Origin: DATDAH01 sp963823495
Lineage (GTDB): Bacteria > Actinomycetota > Acidimicrobiia > Acidimicrobiales > DATDAH01
Length of the DNA: 64,000 nt
NCBI GenBank assembly: GCA_963823495.1
Contig: CAWGLV010000001.1
Coordinates: 3,162,001-3,226,000, forward strand
Reading direction: 5' to 3'
Of the stretch, positions 34,221-44,634 are shown piece after piece. Positions within the stretch are counted from its first letter, which is position 1. Every line of letters begins with the position of its first letter. Made by a program: the position numbers and the translations under genes. A model generated the notes under the pieces. That model was not told where the DNA came from, made no database searches, and was given only the letters and a program-made list of their open reading frames with translations.

Positions 34221-34790
34221 CTACGCGGGGTCGGCGCCTTCGTCGACCAGATGGGTCGTCGGGATGCTGGCCAGCTCCCCGGTGGCCATCAGCTCGCGGA
34301 CCGCGGGTACCGGGTCGGCGTCGAGGAACATCTCCCCGTCGGCGTAGTCGGCGGGACGGCCGGTGGGCTCGGTCACCCAGTAGCTCGCCTCCAGGGCGAT
34401 GCCGTTGGGGTCGGTGAAGTAGACCGACTGCACGAAGCCGTGGTCCACCAGCTCGGTGACCTCCACGCCGTGCTCCCGCAGACGGGCCTGGAGGTCGACC
34501 AGGTCCCGGAGCTCGGGGAGGTTGAACGACACGTGGTCGAACTGGGCCGGGAAGTCCGGCGGTATCCCGGCGGGCTTCTCGAACGTCGACACGTCGGCGT
34601 CGGACCACGAGAAGAAGGCGATGGTGTTCCCGGAGCCCATGTCGAAGAAGTAGTGCCGCATCGGGCCGGCGTTGATCGTGGCCACGATCGGCATGCCCAG
34701 AGCCCCGTGGTAGAAGCGCACGGTGGTGTCCATGTCGGGGGTGATGAGGGCGAGGTGGTTGATCCCCCGCCAGCGTGGGTCGGCTGTCAT
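34221..34790 (-). CDS. VOC-superfamily (glyoxalase/dioxygenase-fold) protein
   Basis: The 189-aa protein has paired beta-alpha-beta modules with metal ligands at NHLALITPDM (His), DHVSFNLPEL (His) and IALEASYW (Glu). VOC proteins include glyoxalases, ring-cleaving dioxygenases and resistance proteins; the substrate cannot be told from sequence. The C-terminal 45 residues extend past the usual fold with an acidic segment. It lies 9 nt after the LmbE-type deacetylase stop and may share its transcript. Confidence 0.85.
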   Translation of the reverse strand: MTADPRWRGINHLALITPDMDTTVRFYHGALGMPIVATINAGPMRHYFFDMGSGNTIAFFSWSDADVSTFEKPAGIPPDFPAQFDHVSFNLPELRDLVDLQARLREHGVEVTELVDHGFVQSVYFTDPNGIALEASYWVTEPTGRPADYADGEMFLDADPVPAVRELMATGELASIPTTHLVDEGADPA

Positions 34791-34799
34791 GGTCTCAGC

Positions 34800-35600
34800 C
34801 TAGGAGAAGAGGTCGGTGGCGTAGGGCTCGCCCCCGGTCGTGGTTCCGGTGTCGTCGATGAACCACTCCTGGCCGAAGCTGACCGCGAAGGCCTCGTCGG
34901 GCAGAGCGGCGAAGAAGTGGTCCTCGCCGATCTGGCTGGCGTGAGCCCGCATCGAGGCCCGCTTGGCGGCGAGGTGGCCGGTCACGTCGATCTGGTGGGT
35001 GATCACCGAGGCGGGCTGGCCGAAGTGCTCCTCGTCGATCTCCGGAGGTTCGCCCTCGCCCATGTCGAAGTCACCCGACTCGATCCGGGCCCGGATGAGC
35101 TCGATGAGGAAGTCCCGGTTCATGGTGGCCATGTACCGCTTGGGGGTGCCCGCCAGCTCACCGGCCCGGCGCCCGACGCGGTGGACCTTGATGTGGTCGG
35201 GGTGGCCATAGCCGCCGATCTCGTCGTAGTAGGTGAGGACGTCGGCCTGCTCCTCGTCGAGGATCAGGGCCAGGCGGCGGGCCGCGTGCTCGAGGTCGGC
35301 CTGCCAGAACGACGCGGGGCCGTCGTTGGTGGCCTCCCCCATCATCCCCGAGTCGACATAGCCGAGGAACTCGACCCGCCGTGCCCCCAGGAGCTCGGCC
35401 GAGCGGTAGGTCTCGTCGATGCGCCGCAGGCCCAGCTGCTCGGCGTCGTCGAGGACACCGGGAACCACCTCGCCGTGCTCGCCCCGGGTGGCGATCACCA
35501 GGGTGACCCGATGGCCCTCGGCGGCGGCCTTGGCGATGGTCCCGCCGGTCTGGATCGACTCGTCATCGGGATGGGCGTGGAGGAAGACCAGGGACGCCAT
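34800..35600 (-). CDS. PIG-L/LmbE-family deacetylase (mycothiol-type)
   Basis: The family hydrolyses N-acetyl groups or amides; in actinobacteria it includes MshB and the mycothiol conjugate amidase Mca. The zinc motif AHPDDE (about residues 9-14) and GGYGHPDHIKVH supply the metal ligands. The 266-aa length is closer to MshB/Mca than to short LmbE proteins. ATG at 35600 shares its A with the TGA of the racemase gene, so the two are coupled. The substrate is not certain; acting on mycothiol or its conjugates is the first guess. Confidence 0.88.
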   Translation of the reverse strand: MASLVFLHAHPDDESIQTGGTIAKAAAEGHRVTLVIATRGEHGEVVPGVLDDAEQLGLRRIDETYRSAELLGARRVEFLGYVDSGMMGEATNDGPASFWQADLEHAARRLALILDEEQADVLTYYDEIGGYGHPDHIKVHRVGRRAGELAGTPKRYMATMNRDFLIELIRARIESGDFDMGEGEPPEIDEEHFGQPASVITHQIDVTGHLAAKRASMRAHASQIGEDHFFAALPDEAFAVSFGQEWFIDDTGTTTGGEPYATDLFS

Positions 35601-36736
35601 CAGGCCACAGCCCCTGAGGACCGCAGGGCCGCGATGTCCTCGACGCTCAGGCCGGCCTCGGCCAGCACCTCGTCGGTGTGCTGCCCGGCATGGGCCGGTG
35701 GGCCCTGGATGCCACCCGGCGTCCGGCTGAACCGGGGGGCCGCGTTGGGCTGCGGGACGCCGGCCACCTCCACGAACGTGTCCCGGGCCACGTTGTGGGC
35801 GTGCTCGGGGGCCTCGTCCATGGACAGCACGGGAGCGAAGCAGACGTCGCTGCCCTCCATCAGCGCGCACCACTCCTCGCGGGTCTTGGCCTTCATGACC
35901 CGCGTCAGCTCGTCGCGCATCTCGGGCCAGGCACCTCGGTCCATCTGATGGGCCTCGTGGTTCAGGCCGCTGAGCCGGACCAGCTCGGCGTAGAACTGGG
36001 GCTCGATCGAGCCGAGGGCCACGTACTCGCCGTCGGCGCACTCGTACACGTCGTAGAACGGCGCACCGGTGTCGAGCAGGTTCGTCCCCCGCGGCCCGTC
36101 CCACAGCCCCATGGCCTTGAGCCCGTGGACGAAGGTCATGAGCAGGGCGGAGCCGTCGACCATCGCGGCGTCGACCACCTGGCCCTCGCCGGAGGCCCTC
36201 GCCTCCACCAGCGCGCAGGCGATCCCGAAGGCCAGGAGCATCCCGCCGCCACCGAAGTCGCCGACCAGGTTCAGCGGGGCGACGGGCGACTCGCCCGCCC
36301 GGCCGATGGGGTGCAGGGCCCCGGCCAGAGCGATGTAGTTGATGTCGTGGCCCGCGGCCTGCGCGTAGGGGCCGTCCTGGCCCCAGCCGGTCATGCGGCC
36401 GAAGACCAGCTTCGGGTTGCGGGCGTGGCAGACCTCGGGGCCGAAGCCGAGGCGCTCGGCCACCCCGGGGCGGAAGCCCTCGATGAGGACGTCGGCCCCC
36501 TCGACCAGCCGCAGCAGGGTCTCGACGCCGGCGGGGTTCTTCAGGTCGAGGGCGACCGACCTCCGCCCCCGGGTGAGGACGTCCCGGGGCGGATCGGCGG
36601 GGTCACCGCCCTTGGCCGCCGCCGAACGGTCGACGCGGATCACGTCCGCGCCCATGTCCGACAGCGCCATCGCCGTGAACGGACCGGGGCCGATGCCCGC
36701 GATCTCGATGACCTTGACCCCCGAAAGTGGACCCAT
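35600..36736 (-). CDS. alpha-methylacyl-CoA racemase / CaiB-type CoA transferase family
   Basis: The 378-aa protein belongs to the class III CoA-transferase fold. His130 in AGHDINYIALAGAL and Asp160 in VGDFGGGG align with the racemase catalytic pair (His126/Asp156 in mycobacterial MCR), favouring an alpha-methylacyl-CoA racemase over a transferase. The start at ATG 36736 (MGPLSGVKVIEIAGIGPGP) is conserved. Racemases make branched-chain acyl-CoA esters ready for beta-oxidation. It is translationally coupled to the deacetylase gene. Confidence 0.9.
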   Translation of the reverse strand: MGPLSGVKVIEIAGIGPGPFTAMALSDMGADVIRVDRSAAAKGGDPADPPRDVLTRGRRSVALDLKNPAGVETLLRLVEGADVLIEGFRPGVAERLGFGPEVCHARNPKLVFGRMTGWGQDGPYAQAAGHDINYIALAGALHPIGRAGESPVAPLNLVGDFGGGGMLLAFGIACALVEARASGEGQVVDAAMVDGSALLMTFVHGLKAMGLWDGPRGTNLLDTGAPFYDVYECADGEYVALGSIEPQFYAELVRLSGLNHEAHQMDRGAWPEMRDELTRVMKAKTREEWCALMEGSDVCFAPVLSMDEAPEHAHNVARDTFVEVAGVPQPNAAPRFSRTPGGIQGPPAHAGQHTDEVLAEAGLSVEDIAALRSSGAVA

Positions 36737-36767
36737 CACCGCATCGTACGGGCGAGACTCGGCCCTG

Positions 36768-37193
36768 ATGATCCTCCACACCGCCCGGTTCACCGACCTG
36801 GATGCCGGCACGCTGTACGCCCTGCTCCGGCTGCGTGTCGACGTGTTCGTCGTGGAGCAGGCCTGCGCCTACCCCGAACTGGACGGCCGGGATCTCGAGA
36901 GCGGCACCGAGCACCGCTGGTTCGCCGACGGCGACGGCCCCACCGCCTATGTCCGACTGCTGACCGAGCCCGAGGGCGACACCCGTCTCGGACGAGTGGT
37001 CACCCGCCCCGACGCCCGCGGCTCGGGCCTGGCCCGGATGCTGGTCGAAGGCGTCCTCGCCGACCACGCCGGCCGGGTGCTGGCCGACGCGCAGGCCGAC
37101 CTCGTCGGCTGGTACGAGGCCCTCGGCTTCGAGGTCACGGGCCCCGAGTACCTCGAAGACGGCATCGCCCACGTCCCCATGACCCACCCCTGA
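36768..37193 (+). CDS. ElaA-like GNAT acetyltransferase
   Basis: The 141-aa protein has the ElaA-type pattern: LYALLRLRVDVFVVEQACAY, PELDGRDLESGTEH and RLGRVVTRPDARGSGLARML, where the last is the acetyl-CoA-binding R/QxxGxG/A segment (RGSGLA). The substrate is unknown. It starts with ATG 36768, 31 nt from the divergent racemase gene, so both may use a shared promoter region. Confidence 0.88.
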   Translation: MILHTARFTDLDAGTLYALLRLRVDVFVVEQACAYPELDGRDLESGTEHRWFADGDGPTAYVRLLTEPEGDTRLGRVVTRPDARGSGLARMLVEGVLADHAGRVLADAQADLVGWYEALGFEVTGPEYLEDGIAHVPMTHP

Positions 37194-37250
37194 CCGGCGG
37201 AGCGGCTCCCGGTCCGGCGGCCATGACGACCGGCGGGGGCGTCACGGGAC

Positions 37251-38351
37251 TCAGTCGCCGTCGACCCCGAAGCGGACCGGCGTGTCGGTGCGCCCGGGCC
37301 AGGCGACGACGGCGTCGCCGGCCCAGACGGGGTTGACGCCGCTGGGCCCCGAGCCCTCGATGCCACGCCACGTGTCCGAGTCGGGGTCATAGGCCATGGT
37401 CGGCGAGCCGGGATCCAGGAAGAGGAACTCCTCCCCGGTCCACAGCCGGGAGGCGTGCACGTCGTCGCCCGGCTGCTCGACCGGCGTCCGCCAACCGCCA
37501 CCCGGGCCGAGATCGAAGATCCGGAGGGCGCCGCCGCCATCGTCGACCAGCACCCGGGTCTCGCCACAGGTCATGCTCGCCTGGTCGCCCGTCGGCGCGA
37601 CGCCTGCGGCCACGGTGGGGAACCAGGCCCGGGCGTCACCGTCGAGGGCCATCACCCGCAACCTCGCGCCGACGCCGTTCGCGTCACCGGTCGTCGCGGT
37701 CTCCCGCAGCAGCCCGGAACCGACGATCACCGCGTCTCCCGCCAGGCACACGCCCTCGATCAGGGCGCCAGGGTCGGGGAGTCGCTCCCACGCGTCGTCG
37801 GCCGGCGAGTAGGTCCAGATCTGCCGGTTGGCCAGCGCACCGAAACCGTCCCGGGCGCCGAGGACCAGCACGGCGCGACCGTCGGAGGTCGTGCCCACGG
37901 CCTCGGCCTGTCCGTTGCTGATCAACTTCACCTGGTCGGGCATCTCGACCGCCCGCCACTCGTCGTCGGGGATCGAGTAGACCGCGGCGCGGTAGCCACC
38001 CGGAGGACAGCCCAGATCCTCGGTGGCCTCACGACACAGTGCTCCGACCACGAGCACCTCGTCGCCGACCACTGCCGCCGCCGGCGCGACCTTCAGGGCC
38101 CGCTCGAAGGGCGCGGCGGGGAGCGGGTCGACCTCGCCACTGCCGGGAGCGATGAGGGCCGCGTTGGCCAACGGCGCCGATGACCGCACCGTCTCGGGAT
38201 CCCGGGGCACCCGCGTGCCGCCGTAGACGAAGAGCCGGTCGCCGGTCCAGGCCAACGCAGGCGAACCGCGACGGGACCAGTCGTCACCTCCGTCGCCGCG
38301 GAGGACACCCAGGGAGACCCACAGCACGACCGCCGCGACGACGACCACCAT
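37251..38351 (-). CDS. Kelch-like beta-propeller protein with N-terminal membrane anchor
   Basis: An N-terminal hydrophobic helix (residues 1-18) is followed by about six Kelch-like repeats with patterns such as WTGDRLFVYGG, VVGDEVLVVGA and WTYSPADDAWERLPDP. The lack of a signal-peptidase site suggests an uncleaved anchor with the propeller outside the cell. ATG at 38351 has no clear ribosome-binding site, and the frame stays open about 20 codons upstream without an ATG, GTG or TTG. The protein probably binds another protein or a glycan; its function is not recognised. Confidence 0.75.
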   Translation of the reverse strand: MVVVVAAVVLWVSLGVLRGDGGDDWSRRGSPALAWTGDRLFVYGGTRVPRDPETVRSSAPLANAALIAPGSGEVDPLPAAPFERALKVAPAAAVVGDEVLVVGALCREATEDLGCPPGGYRAAVYSIPDDEWRAVEMPDQVKLISNGQAEAVGTTSDGRAVLVLGARDGFGALANRQIWTYSPADDAWERLPDPGALIEGVCLAGDAVIVGSGLLRETATTGDANGVGARLRVMALDGDARAWFPTVAAGVAPTGDQASMTCGETRVLVDDGGGALRIFDLGPGGGWRTPVEQPGDDVHASRLWTGEEFLFLDPGSPTMAYDPDSDTWRGIEGSGPSGVNPVWAGDAVVAWPGRTDTPVRFGVDGD

Positions 38352-38525
38352 CAGCCAGCCGTACCAGGTGCCGTCGGTGCCCCAGGACCTCGATCGGTAA
38401 CTCAGTGCCCACCTCCGCGTCGTGCCGCCGAACGACCGAGGTTAGGCAGACCGGTCCCCGTCACTACCCCTCGGCGGCCAAGGCGGGATGGGGACCACCC
38501 TCCTCGCAGAACTACCTTCCACCGG

Positions 38526-39428
38526 GTGGGACTGATCTGGGGCGTGCACACGGGACTGCAGAACACCAGCGTCGACGAACTGCAGGACCTCTGGAACCGC
38601 ATCGAGGACCACGGATTCGACTGGATATCGATCTGGGACCACTTCTATGCCGCCGACCTCGGCGGCACCGCCAGCCTCGAGGCCGTGGCCGCCCACACGG
38701 CGCTGGCGCTGTCCACCGAGCGGGTCCGGGTCGGGTCGCTGGTCTACTGCGCCGGCTACCGGCATCCGGCCGTCCTGGCCAACGCCGTCACCACGATCGA
38801 TCACCTCTCCGGGGGTCGGGTGGAGGTGGGCCTGGGCGCCGGCTGGGCCGTCGGCGAGTACGAGGCCTACGGGATCCCGTTCCCGCGGGCCGGTGTGCGC
38901 CTCGACATCCTCGAGGAGGCGGTCCAGTGCATCCGAGGCCTGCTGCGTGAGGACCGCACGGACTTCGCGGGCGAGCACTTCACCCTGACCGACGCCGCCA
39001 ACGACCCCAAGCCGGTCCAGGCCGAACTGCCGATCTGGATCGGCGGTGCGGGCGAGAAACGGACCCTGGCCATCGCCGCCCGGTGGGCCGACGGATGGAA
39101 CATCCCCTTCGTCGCCCCGGAGGTGTTCGCCCACAAGCGGGAAGTGCTGACCGGCCACTGCGCGGATGTCGACCGTGACCCCTCAGGGATCCGCTGCGCG
39201 GTCAACCTCGGAGCCGCCGCCGACCTCGACGGCCTGCGGGCCCAGTTCGGGGGGATGACCGACTACGTCCGCCCGGGTTGCCTCGTCGGCTCGCCCGACG
39301 AGATGGTCGATCAGATCGGGGCCTTCGTCGAGGCCGGAGTCGACCAGCTCAACCTGGCCATCCGCGCCCCCTGGGACCCGACGGTCCTCGACACCCTGGC
39401 CGAGGCCCGGACCCGGTTCGGGTCGTGA
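38526..39428 (+). CDS. LLM-class F420-dependent oxidoreductase
   Basis: The 300-aa protein is a luciferase-like TIM barrel: FDWISIWDHFYAADLGG, RVRVGSLVYCAGYRHPAVLAN, GVGLGAGW-type (VEVGLGAGWAVGEYEAYGIPF) and LPIWIGGAGEKRTL. In actinobacteria such proteins mostly use F420, though some use FMN. The substrate is unknown. The GTG start at 38526 opens GLIWGVHTGLQN. It precedes galT by 67 nt on the same strand. Confidence 0.88.
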   Translation: MGLIWGVHTGLQNTSVDELQDLWNRIEDHGFDWISIWDHFYAADLGGTASLEAVAAHTALALSTERVRVGSLVYCAGYRHPAVLANAVTTIDHLSGGRVEVGLGAGWAVGEYEAYGIPFPRAGVRLDILEEAVQCIRGLLREDRTDFAGEHFTLTDAANDPKPVQAELPIWIGGAGEKRTLAIAARWADGWNIPFVAPEVFAHKREVLTGHCADVDRDPSGIRCAVNLGAAADLDGLRAQFGGMTDYVRPGCLVGSPDEMVDQIGAFVEAGVDQLNLAIRAPWDPTVLDTLAEARTRFGS

Positions 39429-39495
39429 CCGGTCGTCGACGGAGCACCGGGCGTGGGTCGGTCAGGCCGAGCGTGGCCAACCCACGCCTCCTCCG

Positions 39496-40353
39496 ATGAC
39501 GGGGGCCGATCGGCGGATCGACCCGCTGACCGGCGCCCAGGTCCGGATGGTGGCCGCCCGGCAGGACCGACCGAACCAGCCCCGTACCGATCAGTGCCCC
39601 TTCTGCGTCGGCGGCATCGAGGCACCCGAGCCCTACGACGTGAAGGCCTTCGCCAACCGCTGGCCACCGATGCCCGACGACCGCTGCGAGATCGTCCTCT
39701 ACACCTCCGAGCACGCGGCCACCTTCGCCTCGCTCGGTCGATCCGGCGTCCGCAAGGTCGTCGACCTCTGGGCGGAACGCACCGCCGCCCTGGGCGCCCG
39801 GCCGGACGTGGCCTACGTCCTGGTGTTCGAGAACCGAGGCCCGGAGGTGGGTGCCACCATCCCCCATCCCCACGGCCAGATCTACGCCTACGACGAGACC
39901 CCCCCGGTGCCGGCCGCCGAGTTGGCCACCGACTCCTGCCCGCTCTGTGAGCCACCGCCGGCCCAGTTGGTCGTGCACGCCTCCGGGGGCTGGCGGGTCG
40001 CTGTCCCTGAGGCCGCCGACTGGCCCTACGGCCTCCTCATCGCGCCGGACGACCACCTGCCGGACCTGCCCGCGCTCGACGGCGACGCCCGCGAGGGCCT
40101 CGCCGATGCCCTCGTCGACGCCTTCGGCCGCCTCGACCGCCTCTTTGACGAACCGATGCCCTACATGGCCTGGTTCCACCAGCGCCCCACCGATGGCGGG
40201 CCCTGGCCGAACGCCCACGTGCACCTGCACGTCGCCCCGTTCCACCGCTCCCCCGGCACACCCCGCTTCGTCGCGGCCGCCGAGGTCGGCGGCGGGATCT
40301 ACTTCAACCCCGTCGCCCCCGAATCGGCCGCCCGAGCCCTCCGCGATGCCTGA
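39496..40353 (+). CDS. galT: galactose-1-phosphate uridylyltransferase
   Basis: GalT swaps UMP between UDP-glucose and galactose-1-phosphate in the Leloir pathway. The catalytic HPHGQ motif is in VGATIPHPHGQIYAYDETPP. NRGPEVG upstream and HVHLHVAPFHR near the C-terminus are also conserved. The zinc-site pairs CPFC and CPLC are visible. At 285 aa it is shorter than E. coli GalT (348) but like the short actinobacterial form. It is followed 69 nt later by galK. Confidence 0.9.
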   Translation: MTGADRRIDPLTGAQVRMVAARQDRPNQPRTDQCPFCVGGIEAPEPYDVKAFANRWPPMPDDRCEIVLYTSEHAATFASLGRSGVRKVVDLWAERTAALGARPDVAYVLVFENRGPEVGATIPHPHGQIYAYDETPPVPAAELATDSCPLCEPPPAQLVVHASGGWRVAVPEAADWPYGLLIAPDDHLPDLPALDGDAREGLADALVDAFGRLDRLFDEPMPYMAWFHQRPTDGGPWPNAHVHLHVAPFHRSPGTPRFVAAAEVGGGIYFNPVAPESAARALRDA

Positions 40354-40422
40354 CCACCCCGCTCCGGGTGCGACATCGCGCTCCGAGGCGCGCCGACGCC
40401 CGCTCCGAACGGATCGATCGGG

Positions 40423-41414
<992 letters not shown>

Positions 41415-41418
<4 letters not shown>

Positions 41419-42041
41419 CCCCCGAGGAGCTTGGCCTTCTGGGCCTCGTACTGCTCCTCGGTGATGGAACCGCGGGCGTGGAGCCCCTCGAGCTTCTCCA
41501 GCTGCTCGGCCACGCTGAGGCCGGCGCCGCCGCCGAGGTGCTCCAGGTTGTTCCCCACCCGGTCGAACTTGCGGTTCTCGTTGGCCTCGCTCTGCTTGTA
41601 GATCTCGGCCTGCACGACGGCGGGCTTGCGGATGTCGGTGAAGCGCGACGGGGTGTCGCCCGCCGACTCGATCTCGAGGTCCCCCGCGCCCAGGATGCGT
41701 TCGAAGGGACCCTGGTGGAACACGACGGTGTTGATCCGGTCGAGGGGGATCTCGATCCCCCGCTTGGACAGCACGCCGCTGCGGTAGATGACCCGGTCGC
41801 TGGTCACCACGAAGTTCGTCGTGGCCCACGTCGCGTAGCGGATCCCGAACCACACCAGCGCGACGAGCACCATGATCCCGATGGCGGCCTGGAGCCATTC
41901 CTGGTCGGTCGAGAGGGTCCAGAGGCCCACCAGGACCGCCAGGACGAGCAGGCTGGTCCGGGGCAGGAGGAACCACCAGTGCGGGCGGAGGTCGAGCTCG
42001 ACGGTCTCGCCTTCGTTGAGGAGCTTCGTGGGGTACGGCAC
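41415..42041 (-). CDS. membrane PH-domain protein with C-terminal SHOCT motif
   Basis: The 208-aa protein has two membrane helices (about 24-43 and 49-67) and a bacterial PH-like domain (about 70-140, TNFVVTSDRVIYRSGVLSKRG). A C-terminal SHOCT segment follows (LEKLEGLHARGSITEEQYEAQKA). It resembles YdbS/YdbT-type proteins. The role is unknown. It lies 24 nt after the zincin gene on the same strand. Confidence 0.85.
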
Positions 42042-42065
42042 GCGGGCGAGCGTAGTACCCGGGCC

Positions 42066-42419
42066 TCAGGCCCAGCCGAGCTCGTCGAGGCGGTCGTCGT
42101 CGATGCCGAAGTGGTGGGCCACCTCGTGGATCACGGTGATCTGCACCTGTTCCACCACCTCGTCCTCATGGCGACACATCGCCAGCAGCGGACGGCGGTA
42201 GATCTCGATGCGGTCGGGCATCGGCAGGTTCCCGTACCCTCCGTAACCCTCGCTGCGCTCGGTCAGGGGGACGCCGTCGTAGCGTCCGAGGAGCCCGGGC
42301 TCCGGCGGGTCGTCGACGACGAGGACGACGACGTTCTCCATGAGCTCACCCAGGGCCAGGGGGATGCCGTCGAGGGCGTCGGCCACCAATTCCTCGAACC
42401 GCTCGGGGGCCACGTGCAC
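42066..42419 (-). CDS. zincin-like metallopeptidase family protein
   Basis: A 117-aa protein of the minigluzincin-like family. The motif is HEVAHHFG (HExxH) in QITVIHEVAHHFGIDDDRLDELG, with the third ligand expected in the C-terminal Asp/Glu region. RIEIYRRPLLAMC is also conserved in the family. GTG at 42419 is the likely start; ATG is absent. It is divergent from the UvrD-like helicase gene, with 43 nt between starts. Confidence 0.88.
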   Translation of the reverse strand: MHVAPERFEELVADALDGIPLALGELMENVVVLVVDDPPEPGLLGRYDGVPLTERSEGYGGYGNLPMPDRIEIYRRPLLAMCRHEDEVVEQVQITVIHEVAHHFGIDDDRLDELGWA

Positions 42420-42462
42420 GACGCCGGAACCTACCGCCGCCCCCCGGTCGTACGCTCCGGTC

Positions 42463-44469
42463 GTGGACGGGGACGCGACGCTCGGGGGCCTCGACGAGGC
42501 CCAGCGACTCGCGGTGACCAGCGCGGCCGGTCCGCTCTGTGTCCACGCCGGAGCCGGCTCGGGCAAGACCCGGGTGCTCACCCGCCGCATCGCCCACCGG
42601 GCCTCTTCCGGCGACCTCGATCCCCGCCACGCCCTGGCCCTGACCTTCACCCGCAAGGCCGCGGGCGAGCTTCGCTCCCGACTCCGTCGGCTGGGTCTCC
42701 GCGACGACGTGGCCGCCGGGACCTTCCATGCCATCGCCTACGCCCAGCTCCGGTCCCGCTGGGCCGAAAGGGGCCAGGAGGTGCCCCGGCTCATGGACCG
42801 CAAGCTGCGCTTCGTGGCCGACCTCCTGGGGCGCCGGCGGGACAAGGCACCGGACGTGGTCGCCGAGATCGAGTGGGCCTCGGCCCGACTGATCACGCCC
42901 TCGGAGTACCTGGACCGCGCCGCCCGGGCGGGTCGACGCCCCCCACTGTCCGGTGAGGACATGCCCCACCTCCTCGATCGTTACGCCGAGGCCAAGGTCG
43001 AGTCCCGCGTGATCGACTTCGACGACCTCCTCCGCCTGACCCTGCGGGTCATGGAACGGGACGCCCAGGCCGCGGCGGCCCAGCGCTGGCGCTTCCGGCA
43101 CCTCTTCGTCGACGAGTTCCAGGACGTCAACCCCCTGCAGTACCGGCTGCTGCGGGCATGGCTGGGCGACGGCGTCGACCTGTTCGTCGTCGGTGACCCC
43201 CACCAGGCGATCTACGGCTGGAACGGGGCCGACGCCCGCTACCTCGACCGCTTCGAGGAGGCCTTTCCGGCGGACCGCTACCCCGGGGTCGCGGTCCTGG
43301 CCCTCCGGGACAACTACCGCTCCACCCCACAGGTCCTGGCCACGGCTGCCGCCGTCCTCGCCACGAGCCGCCTCGTGGCCCACCGCCCCGATGGTCCCCT
43401 GCCGACGGTGACGGCCCACGCCGACGAGGCCGCCGAGGCCAGGGCCATCGCCCGGGACCTCCGGGATCGCCACGGCCCCGGGCGGCCCTGGTCGACCCAG
43501 GCCGTGCTCGTGCGCAGCAACGCCCAGGCCGCGATCGTCACCGAGGCGCTGGGACGCGTGGGCATCCCCCACCGACTGCGCGGCGCCGACCAGCTCCTGA
43601 CCCGACCCGCGGTCACCGCCGTGCTCTCCCGGCTGCGGCGGGAGAGCTACGAGGCCGTTCTGGCCGACCTCCGGTCACCGCCGGTCGCCCGCGAGACCGA
43701 CGATGCCCCGTCCTCGGGACCCGTGGACGCCCGCGTGGCCGAGGACGCCGCTCGGGACGCGGAGGATCACGCCACCCTCGTGGTGCTGGCCCGCGAGTAC
43801 GAGGCGCTCGACCCCTCGCCGACCGGACCGGCCTTCGCCAGTTGGCTGGTGGCCGCCGTGCGCGCCGGCGAAGGCCCCGACCGCGACGTCGTCGAGGTGT
43901 CCACGTTCCATGCCGCGAAGGGACTGGAATGGCCCGTGGTGCACCTGGCCGGGCTGGAGGACGGCCTCGTGCCCATCGCCTACGCCAAGACGCCTGCCGC
44001 CCGGGCCGAGGAGCAGCGACTGCTCTATGTCGCGATCACCCGGGCCGAGGAGGAGCTGCGCCTGCACTGGTCCCGTACCCGGATGCAGGGCGGTGAGGCC
44101 CGTGAGCGCAGCCCGTCGCCCTGGCTGGCACCGATCGAATCGACCCTCCTCGACCTCCAGGTCGCCGCTCGACCCGTCGACGGTCGCCGGTACCTCGCCA
44201 CCCCGCGGGCCGACATCCATGCCCACCACCCCGAACTGGAGGCAACCCCTGACGACGCCGTGACCCGCCTCGAGGCCTGGCGGGCCCAGGCCGCCCGGGC
44301 CGCCCGGGTACCGGCGCAGGCCATCCTCGACGACCGCACGCTGCGCGCGATCGCCGCGACGGAGCCGACCTCGACCGAGGACCTGGTCGGGGTCCCCGGC
44401 CTCGGTCCGGTGAAGGCCGCCCGCTTCGGCGAGGCCCTGCTCGCCGCGCTCAGGCCGACGTCGGGCTGA
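42463..44469 (+). CDS. UvrD/Rep-family DNA helicase with HRDC domain (UvrD2-like)
   Basis: The 668-aa superfamily-1 helicase has motif I HAGAGSGKTRVLTRRIAHR, motif Ia LTFTRKAAGEL, motif II FVDEFQDVNPLQ, motif III VVGDPHQAIYGW, motif V FHAAKGLEW and motif VI LLYVAITRAEEEL. A C-terminal HRDC domain (about 595-668) carries the VPGLGPVKAARFGEALL helix-hairpin pattern. This composition is that of actinobacterial UvrD2 rather than UvrD1 or PcrA. GTG 42463 is the start that begins the helicase fold. Confidence 0.9.
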   Translation: MDGDATLGGLDEAQRLAVTSAAGPLCVHAGAGSGKTRVLTRRIAHRASSGDLDPRHALALTFTRKAAGELRSRLRRLGLRDDVAAGTFHAIAYAQLRSRWAERGQEVPRLMDRKLRFVADLLGRRRDKAPDVVAEIEWASARLITPSEYLDRAARAGRRPPLSGEDMPHLLDRYAEAKVESRVIDFDDLLRLTLRVMERDAQAAAAQRWRFRHLFVDEFQDVNPLQYRLLRAWLGDGVDLFVVGDPHQAIYGWNGADARYLDRFEEAFPADRYPGVAVLALRDNYRSTPQVLATAAAVLATSRLVAHRPDGPLPTVTAHADEAAEARAIARDLRDRHGPGRPWSTQAVLVRSNAQAAIVTEALGRVGIPHRLRGADQLLTRPAVTAVLSRLRRESYEAVLADLRSPPVARETDDAPSSGPVDARVAEDAARDAEDHATLVVLAREYEALDPSPTGPAFASWLVAAVRAGEGPDRDVVEVSTFHAAKGLEWPVVHLAGLEDGLVPIAYAKTPAARAEEQRLLYVAITRAEEELRLHWSRTRMQGGEARERSPSPWLAPIESTLLDLQVAARPVDGRRYLATPRADIHAHHPELEATPDDAVTRLEAWRAQAARAARVPAQAILDDRTLRAIAATEPTSTEDLVGVPGLGPVKAARFGEALLAALRPTSG

Positions 44470-44634
44470 CCAGCACCGCGACGGTCGCGTCGCCCTCGCC
44501 GAGCACCGCTCGGCGGTGGGGCCCAGGAGGACCGGCTCGTCGACGCGGTGGACGCCGGGCGGCCATCACGACCTGATCGACCTCGACCCCGAGACCGGCA
44601 GATCACGGTGATCGAGTCGCGGGACCACCCCGGA

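Noticed and set aside
44470..44634. Possible gene remnant between the helicase and thioesterase genes
   Set aside because: The minus strand reads a short stretch ending GEGDATVAVLVSPT that might be the tail of a degraded gene, but it has a stop upstream and no start; too short to assign.
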